Origin: Apodospora peruviana
Taxonomy: Eukaryota; Ascomycota; Sordariomycetes; Sordariales; Lasiosphaeriaceae
Direction: 5' to 3'
Assembly: GCA_033439685.1 (NCBI GenBank)
Contig: JAUEDM010000006.1
Span: forward strand, 310,001 to 374,000
Length of the DNA: 64,000 bases
In this document: piece after piece, positions 8,906-18,974 of the stretch
Layout of the letters: the number at the start of each line of letters is the position of its first letter
How positions within the stretch are numbered: position 1 is the stretch's first letter
The notes under the pieces: generated by a model
Told to the model about the DNA's origin: nothing
The model's input: only the letters and a program-made list of their open reading frames with translations
Databases searched by the model: none
Program-made: the position numbers and the translations under genes

Positions 8906-11031
8906 ATGAGTTACTACCAGCCAACTCCGCCTAGCCGGCCTGGTCCACTACCACCCCGTCCATCCCGGACGGGACGACCTCTCACGCCGCCCAAACAGTC
9001 TCATCAGTTTCAGTCTCAGCCCCGGTCTCAGTCTCAGTCTCCGCGTCATGATCATCATGGACAACAACAGCAGCAGCAGCAACAACAACAACATCGTCAA
9101 CAGCAAGGGGTGCGGTCGACCACGCCCGACTCTATCGTCCGGAGGAGCGAGGAGTACTATCCGCGACCTCGCACGGCATCGCCAACCAGTATCCGCCCCA
9201 AGGATCCCACCTCTGCCTCTGCCTTCACAACCGACTATGGCTGGCCGATCCTGGGTGAGCCCCTCAACCCAGGAAAGAAGCTCACAGTCCGGGCCATCAC
9301 GACGCAGCGAGTCCTCTTCATCCTAGCAGTAATCATGATCAACGTCGGACTCGCCATGGCCGCCGTGTTTGGCAACACGCGCGGCATGATACTGGCTTTC
9401 ATCGTCTTCTTCAAGGCGAAGGACTGCATCTGCGTCATCATTTCCATCTTCGGTTTCTTCGGCAAGGCCATCTACCGGTACTTCCGCCCGCGCCCTGAGT
9501 CGCCGCGGCAATGGATCCTGTCGCTGATCCCGACGTACAACGAGAGCGAGGAGCAGATCCTCAAGTGCATCGCCTCGCTGCGCGATAATGATCTCGGCAA
9601 GCATCGCCAGGTCATGGTGGTCATCATGGACGGCAAGCCCAAGGAGCTGTGGTCGCAGATGTCGCGTGTGGTCTGCGAGTATCAGCGCCCTTACCACAAC
9701 CTCAAGTACAAGTCAGGCTCGCTCCGGATTGCTGCGGGTTGGATCAACGACGCTCCCGTGATTCTGATCGAGAAGGCCAAGAACTGCGGGAAAAAAGACT
9801 CGTTGGTCTTATGTCATGACTTGTTCAATTTTCCGAGGGACAACATGCCGCTGTACACCAAGCTCCTAAGGGAAGACATGTGGAACAACGTCCTGCCCGC
9901 TCTCACCAAACTTGAGGGGGAAGAGCAGCCGTTTACCGGCTTTAATGGGGTGTTTTGTACCGACGCCGACTCCAAGCTGCACAAGGGCTGCCTGCGCCTG
10001 CTCGCTGAGGCACTCAGCCGGGATGAGAAAGCCATCGCGGCGGCGGGGACCGTCTTCGTCGAGCTCGAGCCTGGCTATGAGTGGTCGTTCTGGAACCTGT
10101 ATCAGCAGTTTCAATACACGTTTGGTCAGTTCGTGCGCCGCCGTGCGGAGGGTTACATCGGCAAAGTGACCTGTCTGCCCGGCTGCGTGACCATGATTGC
10201 CGTCCGTAAAGAGATGGCGGGCGCGATCCAGAAGTACGCCAACCCGGTCACGTCGAAGCTGGTTCTGCATCATCAGGTCCAGAATCTTGGGACAGATAGG
10301 CGGCTGACGTACGCCATGCTCTCGCAGGGCAATGAGTTGCATACGCTGTTTGTGCCCGAGGCGGTCAGCGAGACGGTCGCGCCGCAGTCGCTGAAGCACT
10401 ACCTCTCGCAGCGACGGCGGTGGGGATCTAATGCGTATTTCAACAACTATTTCTATCTCGGAGGTGAGAAGCAGAGCCCAATCATCAGGGTGGCCGCGGC
10501 TATCGACATCGCCCGCCAGACGTTTGTGTACTACCGCATCATGAACACGGTGTTTTTCATCAAGGCGCTGGTGGACCACTTCTCGCTGTGGGACATCCTG
10601 CCCATGCTGATCGTGGGCCAGCTGCCGCTGGTCTGGTATGCCATCTGTTTGTTCTTGGAGCCCGAGCTGAGGAAGCGCATGTTCAAGCTCGTGCTGGGTT
10701 TCCTGATCAACAAGCTTGTGTCGCCGTTTCTGGCCATCATGGTGTTTACCGAGGTGGCGTTCAATCTGGGCAATAATGGTGAGTAGACGTCATCTCCTCT
10801 GGTCATTTATGTTTGATGATAAAGAAACTGACTCTTATTTAACTAGTCTGGGGTCTATCTGGAATTACCGCCTCGTCGCCGCCTTCCACTGCCCACAGCC
10901 AGGAGATTAGGGAGAACAAGGAGGCCGGTAAACTGGCGGATGCGGAGGAAGGGCTGGCCAAAGGCGTCTTTGGCCCCCCCATCCCTCAAAGTTACCAGCG
11001 GCCTTCGTCGCGGGCCGCGTCGGTTCTGTAG
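8906..11031 (+). CDS. Chitin-synthase-like family 2 glycosyltransferase
   Basis: Exons 8906-10778 and 10847-11031 (685 residues; GTGAGT...ACTAG intron). The N-terminus is proline- and glutamine-rich, with a poly-Gln run at about 53-62. Two hydrophobic helices lie near 134-156 and 160-186. The catalytic region has PTYNESEEQ (209-217), KKDSLVL, TDADSK (about 351-356), CLPGC, and GTDRRLT followed by QRRRW at 502-506, the processive GT2 signature. Further membrane helices occupy about 540-625. This matches divergent chitin synthases (Pfam Chitin_synth_2), which polymerise UDP-GlcNAc at the plasma membrane and extrude the chain. It is shorter than class I-V enzymes and GEDR is changed to GTDR, so the donor may not be UDP-GlcNAc. 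The class cannot be assigned safely. ATG 8906 is the first in-frame ATG. Confidence 0.85.
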
Positions 11032-11267
11032 TGAGAGTCGGGGATTCGGGCAACTGTATATCTATCAAGCATTATATATAATTTTTAATATTCTTCTAAT
11101 TAAAAGGGGTTGTGCGTGGCATTGGCTCAAGTCGGAGCCTAGTATGTCATGCTGGTTTGGAGACATACTAATAATACCCATCTGCATTTTTTCTGATAAG
11201 AACGTATGTGTACCATGCATTATATTTTCCCTAATATCACATACCAATTTCATTACATACGGAGCGA

Positions 11268-12955
11268 TCATGGTGTATTCAGCCGTGCTCTCAACTGCGC
11301 ATCAAACAAGCTATTGGGCTGAACCATCGTTCTCTGCCCGGGCCCCCGACCCTGGCCCCCCGAGTCCACAAAAGTCCCGTTGCTCCTGTCATCCACCGTC
11401 CCGGAGCAGCCTACGCACCAGTTGATTCCCAGCGGTGGCGACTGCACGATGCTGTATCCCCTCAGGTTCCATCCGACGCCGGCGTTGACCGCCCATCCGT
11501 GGCCGCTCCCGTTAGTAGCGCGGTTGACCAGGTGCACCGCCGTCGCCGTGTCCTCGACCAGAAGCCCGTGTGCCCACCGCTGGTGCGGGAACACCATCTG
11601 CTCGTCGTTGGACGACGTAACGTGCCGTAAGATGGCGTTGGGTCCAGGGGTGAGTGACTGTGTCATCACGGCGAAGGAACGCGCCGAAGGTAGACCACGC
11701 TGTGAGCAGTCGGCGATGAGGACCTGCGTGGCCCCTTGGAGAATTATGTCCCCGGGCAGTGCTCGAGAGTCGGCATTGCCTGCGGCGGCGGCGTCGGCGT
11801 CACGAATCATGGCGACGTTCTGGATCGTGATGCGCGAGGTGTTGGCCTGCAGCGTGACGAAGGTGTTGAAGCCGATCAGCTCGAGGTTGCGTGCCCAGCT
11901 GTCGGCACTCCACGGGTCGAATGAGATGGCCGGGGCGTCGCAGGCGCCTTCGCTTTCGCTGCTGCTGTCGACTCGTGCGCCTGAGCAGGTGGGCGAGAGC
12001 ACGATGGAGAGGTACTCGATGCCCATCTCTGACGAGGTATCAGGTGGGTCGTAGGCAACGATGAACGGTTGCATGTATTTGGCGTTGAGCGAATCTGTGA
12101 GGGGGATGTTGAGGGTGATGGTATTCCCTTGGATGGATCTGATCACCCTAGGCTGACGTACGACGGTGCCGACCTGGATATTTGTTAGCTTCCGAGTTGA
12201 ATCTGCGTCGGCAAAGTATCAAGATTAATTACCTTGATCCATGTCTGTCGCTCCCCATCGAGCACCAAATCGCCCATCCCGTTGGCATCTACCCACTCCG
12301 CCGTGACCAGGCGCTTCACAAAGACATGTTGTCCCGGTTTAAACCCCTTTGCATCGGCCACGGTCACCTCCACGCTCCCAATCGGAACAATCTGATCGAT
12401 GATATTGGCGGCAGCAAAAGGCAGAACTGATGGTGTAGCATTCTTGCTCCCAAAGGATATTAAAGCGTCCTGTCCGAGGTCTCGGAGAGTCAACCGCGTC
12501 CGACCAACGCCAGCACCCCGCAGGACTACGCCAGAGGGTATCCTGAGACCTGAAGATTTCAGGATAAAGTCGCCATCTCCGAGAGCGACGACACCGCCCC
12601 CCGACTTGGCCGTCGAGTCGAGCACCTTCTGGATGCGGGTGGTATCATCATCCTCGCTGCTACCAGCCTGAGCATTCAGTGAGATGGCAGGCCGGGTGGT
12701 GTTTGAAGGCAGCGGTTGTTCGGACGCACGATATCCGCAGAAGCTGAAGTCGGGCAACCTGTCACCGGTCTTGGTGACGATATCCTTCCATTGAATCGTT
12801 GTAGCCACTGATAAAGTACCACTCCGAAGAACTACGGCGGGGACAATGGCGACTACCAGCACGGCGACGGCAATGGCCACTGCCCAGGACGCGTTCTTGA
12901 GCCCGCAGGTACTCCGACGCCAGAAAGAGGCTCGCCATGGTGCTTTAAGTGACAT
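11268..12955 (-). CDS. Type II membrane-anchored right-handed beta-helix (pectin-lyase-fold) protein
   Basis: Exons 12955-12233 and 12173-11268 (542 residues). The 59-nt intron has GTAATT, a GCTAAC branch site and ATATCCAG. Residues about 22-43 form one hydrophobic segment after a basic N-terminus, suggesting a type II signal anchor with the rest outside the plasma membrane or in the Golgi lumen. Next come SFCGYRASE, DDTTRIQKVLDST and GGGVVALGDGDFIL...IPSGVVLRGAG, the usual entry into a right-handed parallel beta-helix. Later come repeated turns such as ITIQNVAMI and the asparagine/glycine-rich GHGWAVNAGVGWNLRG. Proteins of this fold are mostly polysaccharide lyases, hydrolases or uronate epimerases. 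I cannot name substrate or catalytic residues. It lies tail-to-tail with the GT2 gene. Confidence 0.72.
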
Positions 12956-13452
12956 TTGGTTGGTCGTGATAAACGAATTGAGTAAAGTGTGGTCGCCGGT
13001 TCCCAGGCCGCTGGTTCCGAGTCTAGATTGGGTTTGGGCCAGTGCCGGTGCCGGTGTCCGGGTAGCTGGAAGAGAGCTGTGTTCCTGTTCGCCCAGTACC
13101 TTAATTATGCATCAAATGAAGGAGTCTCACAAATAGAGTCGTGTAAAGAATGCATAAGTGCATCTCTTTTAGTGGTTTACAGACCATTCTCAAACAACGA
13201 CTAGCGTGACGGGTAAGAAAAGCCCCTGATCGGCTGTCAGCACCGAGCTGAAAAAAACAAAATAGGGGTCTGCAGATCGACGCAAGCCACTTCCGTCGTC
13301 AGCATAGCCAACACCCGCAGGGGCCCACTCGTCCGGGAGTCACATCGGAGCACCTCGTCCGGGTTTGGTTGGAATGGGCTGGAGAAATCACAGGCATGAA
13401 TAATACATTTCATCTGGCATGGGCTTGACTGAATCAGCAACAATGATATTGT
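12956..13452. promoter_or_regulatory. Promoter region of the beta-helix gene / 3' region of the GH127 gene
   Basis: About 500 bases between two minus-strand genes. It should contain the beta-helix promoter and the GH127 terminator. Short open frames here have no recognisable content. Confidence 0.4.
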
Positions 13453-15581
13453 TCAAGCCTTGAGCAAACCGACGCGCATCTGCCCCTTGCCAGGCCGATT
13501 CGCCCTGAAATAATACGGCACCAAAACAAGCTCCTTCGCGTCGTCGCCCAGCAACTCTTTTTGGTCATCACGCGTCCTAGTCCTAGTAGTCCCCGGCTCA
13601 GCCCCTTCGGTCCGCCGTCCATTCCAGTAGTCCCCTACTAGCGACCTTGGCCAGCATTTCGTCTTGAGTGCGACATATTCCTCACCCGACTGCTCGTCAA
13701 CCCGCGCCTCCTCGGCCACGGGGCTGCTCGCAGCGACCGCCACGTCTCTGAAATGGTTCGTCTCCCATGGGTTATCTACGTCCTCGGCGCAGTAGACGAT
13801 GGGTCCGCGCGCGAGGGTGAGCGTGTGCTGGTTCGTGTACGGGTGCGGCGCGATGTAGCGCGGCGCGAAGCCGCCGATGCGGAGCGAAAAGAACGGGTTC
13901 GCGGCCAGATAGGCTGATGAGAGGGTCAGGTACCCGTTGTTTGATACACTGGTATCGTCTGCGGCAGGCGTGAGAGTGTACTGGTTCTCGGACCAAGCTG
14001 GCAACCGGAGGCGGATCGTAGTCTTTGTAGCTGCCGAGAGCGTGAATGCGACGTCGGCTTCCCACGGCCAGTTTGACCTTTGCTCGAGCTTCACCGGCTT
14101 GCCGTCCACGCTGTTGTCAAATGTGAGCTTGGCCGTGGTGTATAGGTGAACGTTGATGAAGGTTTCTCCGTTGTTGTTGGATCCGTAGTCCCAGAGATAG
14201 CCGCCCAGACTGCCAAACAGCCGGGCGAGGTTGGGCGGACAGCACGACACCTCGAACCACTCCGACCGTCCGCTGGGGTTCTTGTCGGAGCTGGCGAGCT
14301 GGTTGACGTACGTGAAGGCGTTGCCGTCGAGGCTCATGGCCGTCATGACGTTGTTGTAGAGGCAGAGCTCCATGACGTCGGCATAGCGCCTGTCGGGGTT
14401 CTGGAGGTCGATCTGCAGTAGGCGCTCCGCCAGCATCATAACGCCGATGGACGCGCATGTCTCGGCGTAGCAACCGCCCTCGTCGGTGCCCTGGGGCAGG
14501 AAGTAGTCGATGCCAAAGCCCTCCCATTGTTTTATGGCCCCGATGCCGCCGGTTAGGTACATCTTCTTATCCACCATGTTGTTCCACTGGAGCGTGACGG
14601 CCGTCATCCAAGCCTCGGCCTTCAGAGTGTCGCCCTCGAGGCGGATCATATCCGCCACGGCTACCAGGAGATACATGCATCGCACAGAGTGACCCTCGAC
14701 ACTCTGCTGCTCCAGAATTGGCTGATGAGCTTGGTTGTACCACAAGGACCCGACCTCGGGGTACCAATTGGGACGCTTCTGGGGGATATCCCCGCGCTCC
14801 TCTGCCTCCCACTCCCAGTAGTGTTTGCCGTTCTGGCCCTTGGGGTTTCCCCTCTCCTCTAGGAAATACCGGGCAAGGTCGTAAGCGTCCTGGGAGCCCG
14901 TGGCCGAGTACAGGCGGAACAGCGCCAGCTCGATCTCCGGGTGGCCAGGGTAGCCGTGGAGCTGGTCCTCGCCCAGGCCAAAGACCTTGCGGATGAGACT
15001 GACGTATTTGACCATTACGTCCAGCAGGAGGTCGTTTTTATAGTAGTCCCGATGTGCCAGGGCGGCCTCGATGAGGTGGCCGGCGTTGTACCTGTTGTTT
15101 TGGGAGAGAGCGATCAGCAACTCATTATCTTCGAGTGGCAGTTAAGTATGGATGGGACTTACAGCTCATGCATATCTCGCAGGTTAGACCACCGCTTCTC
15201 GGGCTCTACAACGGTGTAGTGCAGGTTCAGATAGCCATCTTCGCCCTGTGCACTGCGGATCATGTCGACGAGCTCCTGGACGGCCTTGTCGATCTCCTCG
15301 TCGTAGTGCTCGCTTTGCAGGAAGTAGCAGGCCGCCTCGACCCATTTTCCAATATCGCTGTCCCAGAACAGGTGCGGCGTGACAGGCCACATGTCCCTCG
15401 ACACGTTGCTCGGGTCGTAGATGGGGTGCCATTTCAGCTTGAAGCAGTCGTAGCGCCCGGTGCTGCGAAGTTGGTTGAGTTGTGTGTGCAGTGTCTTTTT
15501 GGCGATTGTGCTTCGACGAACCGAAAGCATCGACTTTCCGTGGAAGTCGGTGCCTCGAAAAGTTGTTTGTGGGTGAGCCAT
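13453..15581 (-). CDS. GH127 beta-L-arabinofuranosidase
   Basis: Exons 15581-15163 and 15091-13453 (685 residues), a usual length for GH127. The 71-nt intron (GTAAGT...AACAACAG) rejoins the signature MHELYNAGHLIEAALAHRD. The zinc-site motif ETC has Cys352, and SCCPPN gives Cys423-Cys424. These correspond to the Glu/three-Cys zinc site of characterised GH127 enzymes, where one cysteine of the CC pair is the nucleophile, so the active site looks complete. The family releases beta-L-arabinofuranose from arabino-oligosaccharides or glycoproteins. No signal peptide, so action is probably cytosolic on imported oligosaccharides, which fits the divergent MFS sugar transporter next door. No lesion seen. 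Confidence 0.9.
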
Positions 15582-16473
15582 TACCGGTGCCTAGGTGGTT
15601 TGGACAGAGGAAATAGGAGGGAAAGCTGTCTTGGACTCTTTCTGATTCCGGCTCTCTCTCTTTGATTCCCAATTACCCCTCAGACATGATAAATATAATT
15701 ATAACCGACGCAACGAAGAGAAGAGGAGAAGTTGGAACCGCACTCTTGTCTCGTTCACTGTTGATCCGAAGTCATATCCTTGGCCCCTTGAAGTTCCCAC
15801 TCCTCCAGACGTGAAGGAGCCACGCTACCAGCTCCCAACTGAAGCGCCCCTGCTCCTATTCCCGGTAGTGGGTGGGGACTTGTGGGATTTGCCTTGGGTA
15901 ACCCCCCCTCCTCGGTCGCCATCCAGAAGAGCACTAGAACTGACAGATTCCCGGGATAATATTATCCACAGGCCTTATAGATTTGGCTTGCAGGCGGCAG
16001 ACATCACTTGACCCGCTTCCGTGCAGTTGACAGATCCGGGGCCATGGATCTGTTGAGAACTCTCCGCATTTTCTCCAGGTTTCACGGCGCCTCGTGATTG
16101 GAGCGCATATTATTCACCCGCACTGGGCTAGACCTGGTAGCCTCCTCCGCACCTACACGAAACACCAGGACCACGACCCCAGCAACCTCACCATGATTTT
16201 TGTTGCAATGGGCTGTCTTCCGAGTGCAGCTTACAACGAACCATGGACCCGCTAACCCGGTAGAGGATTCCAGCCAAGAGTCCCAAGACACAAGTCTGGA
16301 TGGCGAAGACGCGACGTCTGAGTCGGCAGACACTTGAGTGATTGAGAACTTCTTATATAATCTCCTCCTCCTTCCCCGGATTTTCAGTGTTGTATTCCGT
16401 GTTCCCGTCCTGAGAGTTCCCATGCGAGAACCTGGATCCAGTCCTACAAAGTCTTCCTTACATATTCGTCATC
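15582..16473. promoter_or_regulatory. Bidirectional promoter between GH127 and sugar transporter genes
   Basis: 892 bases between divergent genes. On the transporter side a TATATAA box lies at 16354-16360, about 115 bases before its ATG. On the GH127 side a TATATTT (minus strand) lies at 15691-15697. Two matches to the carbon-repressor consensus SYGGRG occur, GTGGGG at 15872-15877 and CCGGGG at 16036-16041. These are short and expected by chance, so glucose repression is only a suggestion. Confidence 0.45.
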
Positions 16474-18439
16474 ATGGAGGCCGAGAAGGTTGTGCCCACA
16501 GGGCGTGAGCTCGAGAATTTTGACTTGAGCAACCCAACCATTGTCGAACTCATCCAGCATGCCGAGGAAAGCGACGCAGCTGACCGGAAGCTCACTATCC
16601 GCCAAGCTCTCAAGAAGTACAAGAAGGCTGTCTTCTGGGCCATGTTTCTGTCAACCAGCTTGATCATGGAGGGCTACGACATTGTCATGGTTCGTCATGA
16701 TTCCCATATAATCTAATATGTACCATCTTGATATCCTTCTGACATAATACCGAGCCACATGTAGATCACGTCTTTTTACGGACAGACGCAGTTCAAAGAG
16801 CAGTTCGGTGTAGTCGACCCGGCCACGGGCGAGAAGCTGATTACGCCGGCATGGCAGTCGGGAGTCTCCAACTCGGCTCTGGTTGGCCAGCTGGCCGGCC
16901 TTGCCGTCAACGCTTATGCTCAGGATCGCTTCGGCGCCCGCATGACCACCATGTTTTTCATGGCCTGGATGGCTGTCATGATCTTCATCCCCGTCTTTGC
17001 CACGTCTCTGCCTATCTTTGCCTTTGGGGAGGCCATGTGCGGTGTGGCTTGGGGTGTCTTCCAGACCCTTTCGACTGCCTATGCGTCCGAGGTCGTCCCC
17101 ACCATCCTCCGCCCATACGTGACGGCCTACGTCTGCATGTGCTGGGGTGCCGGTATCTTGCTGTCGTCGGGTGTTGTCCGGGCTGTGGCAAGTATCGACG
17201 GCGAAATGGGCTGGAGGTTGCCTTTCATTCTGCAGTGGATCTGGCCGGTCCCCCTTTTCATCGGCGCCTACCTCGCCCCCGAGTCTCCGTGGAATGCGGT
17301 CCGGCGTAACAAGATTGACTTGGCCCGCCAGAGTCTGATACGCCTCCATGAGGACACTCCGGACAGAGAGCGTGAGGTGGAAGCCACTCTGGCATACATC
17401 CGCCATACGACCGAGCTCGAAAATGCCGACACTGAGAATGCGAGCTTCCTCGACTGCTTCCGCGGGACCAACCTTAGACGTACCGAGATTGTGGGTGCTC
17501 TTCCCTGTTTCTGTCAGTTAATAACTTTGTGACTTTTGTTAATCACTGTCTGTTCACCACAGAACTGCGTAGTCTGGGCCGCGCAGATACTCTGCGGTAA
17601 CGCCATCCTAGGTTACTCGGTTGTCTTCTTACAAGCTGCCGGGTTCAGTGAGCTGCGGGCCTTTGACGTCAACATTTCTCTGTCGGCTTGCTACATCATT
17701 GGCGGCATTATCTGCTGGTTTCTCTTCCCCCATCTCGGACGTGCCACCATTTACATGGGCGGCATGACACTCATGTTTTTCTGCCTCGTCGCCATCGGCG
17801 GCCTAGGCTGGTCCACCGCCGAGTCGTCCCAGATGGCCGCTGGAGTCTTGCTGGTCATCTCGACGCTGATCAACATGATTACCATCGGCCCCGTCTGCTA
17901 CCCCATCGTCGCCGAGACACCGTCGGGCAGGCTGCGGTACAAGACCATTGTCATCGGGCGGTTCGTGTATAACCTGACCGGTCTGGTCACCAACTCCATC
18001 ACTCCACGCATGTTGTCTCCCATATGTAAGAATGACGCTCTTTTCTCAACTACTACTGCCCTCCTTGAGAGTATGCTGACATGAACGTTTTTTGCTACTT
18101 CTTTCGCAGCCTGGAACTGGGGAGCCAAGGCCGGCCTTTTCTATGCCGGAACTAACCTGCTCTGCAATATCTGGTGCTGGTTCCGCCTGCCCGAGACCAA
18201 GGACCGCACATTTGGCGAGATTGACTTGCTCTTTGAGAACAAAGTCTCGGCTCGGAAGTTCAAGTATACAAAGGTCGATCGTGAGTTGATTGTCCTCCTC
18301 CTAAGAACCATCAGAGGGATTCCATGACTAACTGAGTTCCAAATTAGAATTTGCTCACCAAAATAGCCTCAATTCAAAACTTGAGGTGGAGGCGAGGGAG
18401 TCGGTTGACCCAGATGAAATTACCACTTCGACCAAGTGA
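16474..18439 (+). CDS. MFS sugar transporter (alpha-glucoside/maltose permease-like)
   Basis: Exons 16474-16689, 16765-17490, 17563-18025, 18110-18280 and 18348-18439 (555 residues). All introns are GT-AG and phases match. N-terminal KKAVFWAMFLSTSLIMEGYD starts TM1. The sugar-porter motif appears as PESPW, and the C-terminal motif as LPETKDRTFGEID followed by LFENKVSARKF, typical of fungal maltose/alpha-glucoside:H+ symporters (MAL/HXT group). About twelve hydrophobic segments are present. Expected role: proton-coupled uptake of a di- or oligosaccharide across the plasma membrane. Its divergent pairing with GH127 suggests an arabinose-containing sugar as substrate, but this is inference. Start ATG 16474 sits in ATCATGG. 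Confidence 0.88.
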
Positions 18440-18974
18440 GGTTCACTCATAGATCGATGTGGTATGTGGATGGTTCGTGTCCTACCAGATAGTTCAGGGC
18501 ATAGATCGGGGATGTAATAATAAACTACCTACGTAATATTGGCACCTCTCTGGTGTGTTGAAGGACTATCTCGGACAATCACGTCCAATACTCCCATTTG
18601 GCTACTATAAGTTCGGGCTCCAGAAAGATCAGCACCGCCGTCTGCCTTGGTGTTCAGGACCTTTCCGCTGACAAAACACACACGCTGAAGAGCATCAACC
18701 CATTATATCGCTCGTTACGCCGGTAGGCGATATTCAATCTCGATAAGCGTGGGATGGTAGTATATTAACAGAAATTACGGGGCGCACTAATACATACGGC
18801 CACAGATAGTGGAAAACTCCGGATCCCGTCCGCTCTCCGATAGATAAGCCCCTAATCGCCAAACTAGTAGTTGGGTCGGTGACGACCAGCGAATCCTTGG
18901 TGCTGTATGTTATGTTGACTTTTTGTCCTTTATTCTTTTTTGCTCTATAATCGCCCCAAAACCTTCTATGCAAT
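18440..18974. other. Convergent intergenic region
   Basis: About 530 bases between the convergent transporter and HET genes. No coding signal or repeat was recognised. Confidence 0.4.

Noticed and set aside
15582..16473. Confident CreA regulation from SYGGRG matches
   Set aside because: The six-base consensus is too frequent by chance; mentioned only as a possibility.
5689..16473. Secondary-metabolite cluster including the P450 at 25-26.6 kb
   Set aside because: No PKS, NRPS, terpene synthase or other backbone gene is present, and the P450 is broken and far from the sugar genes.
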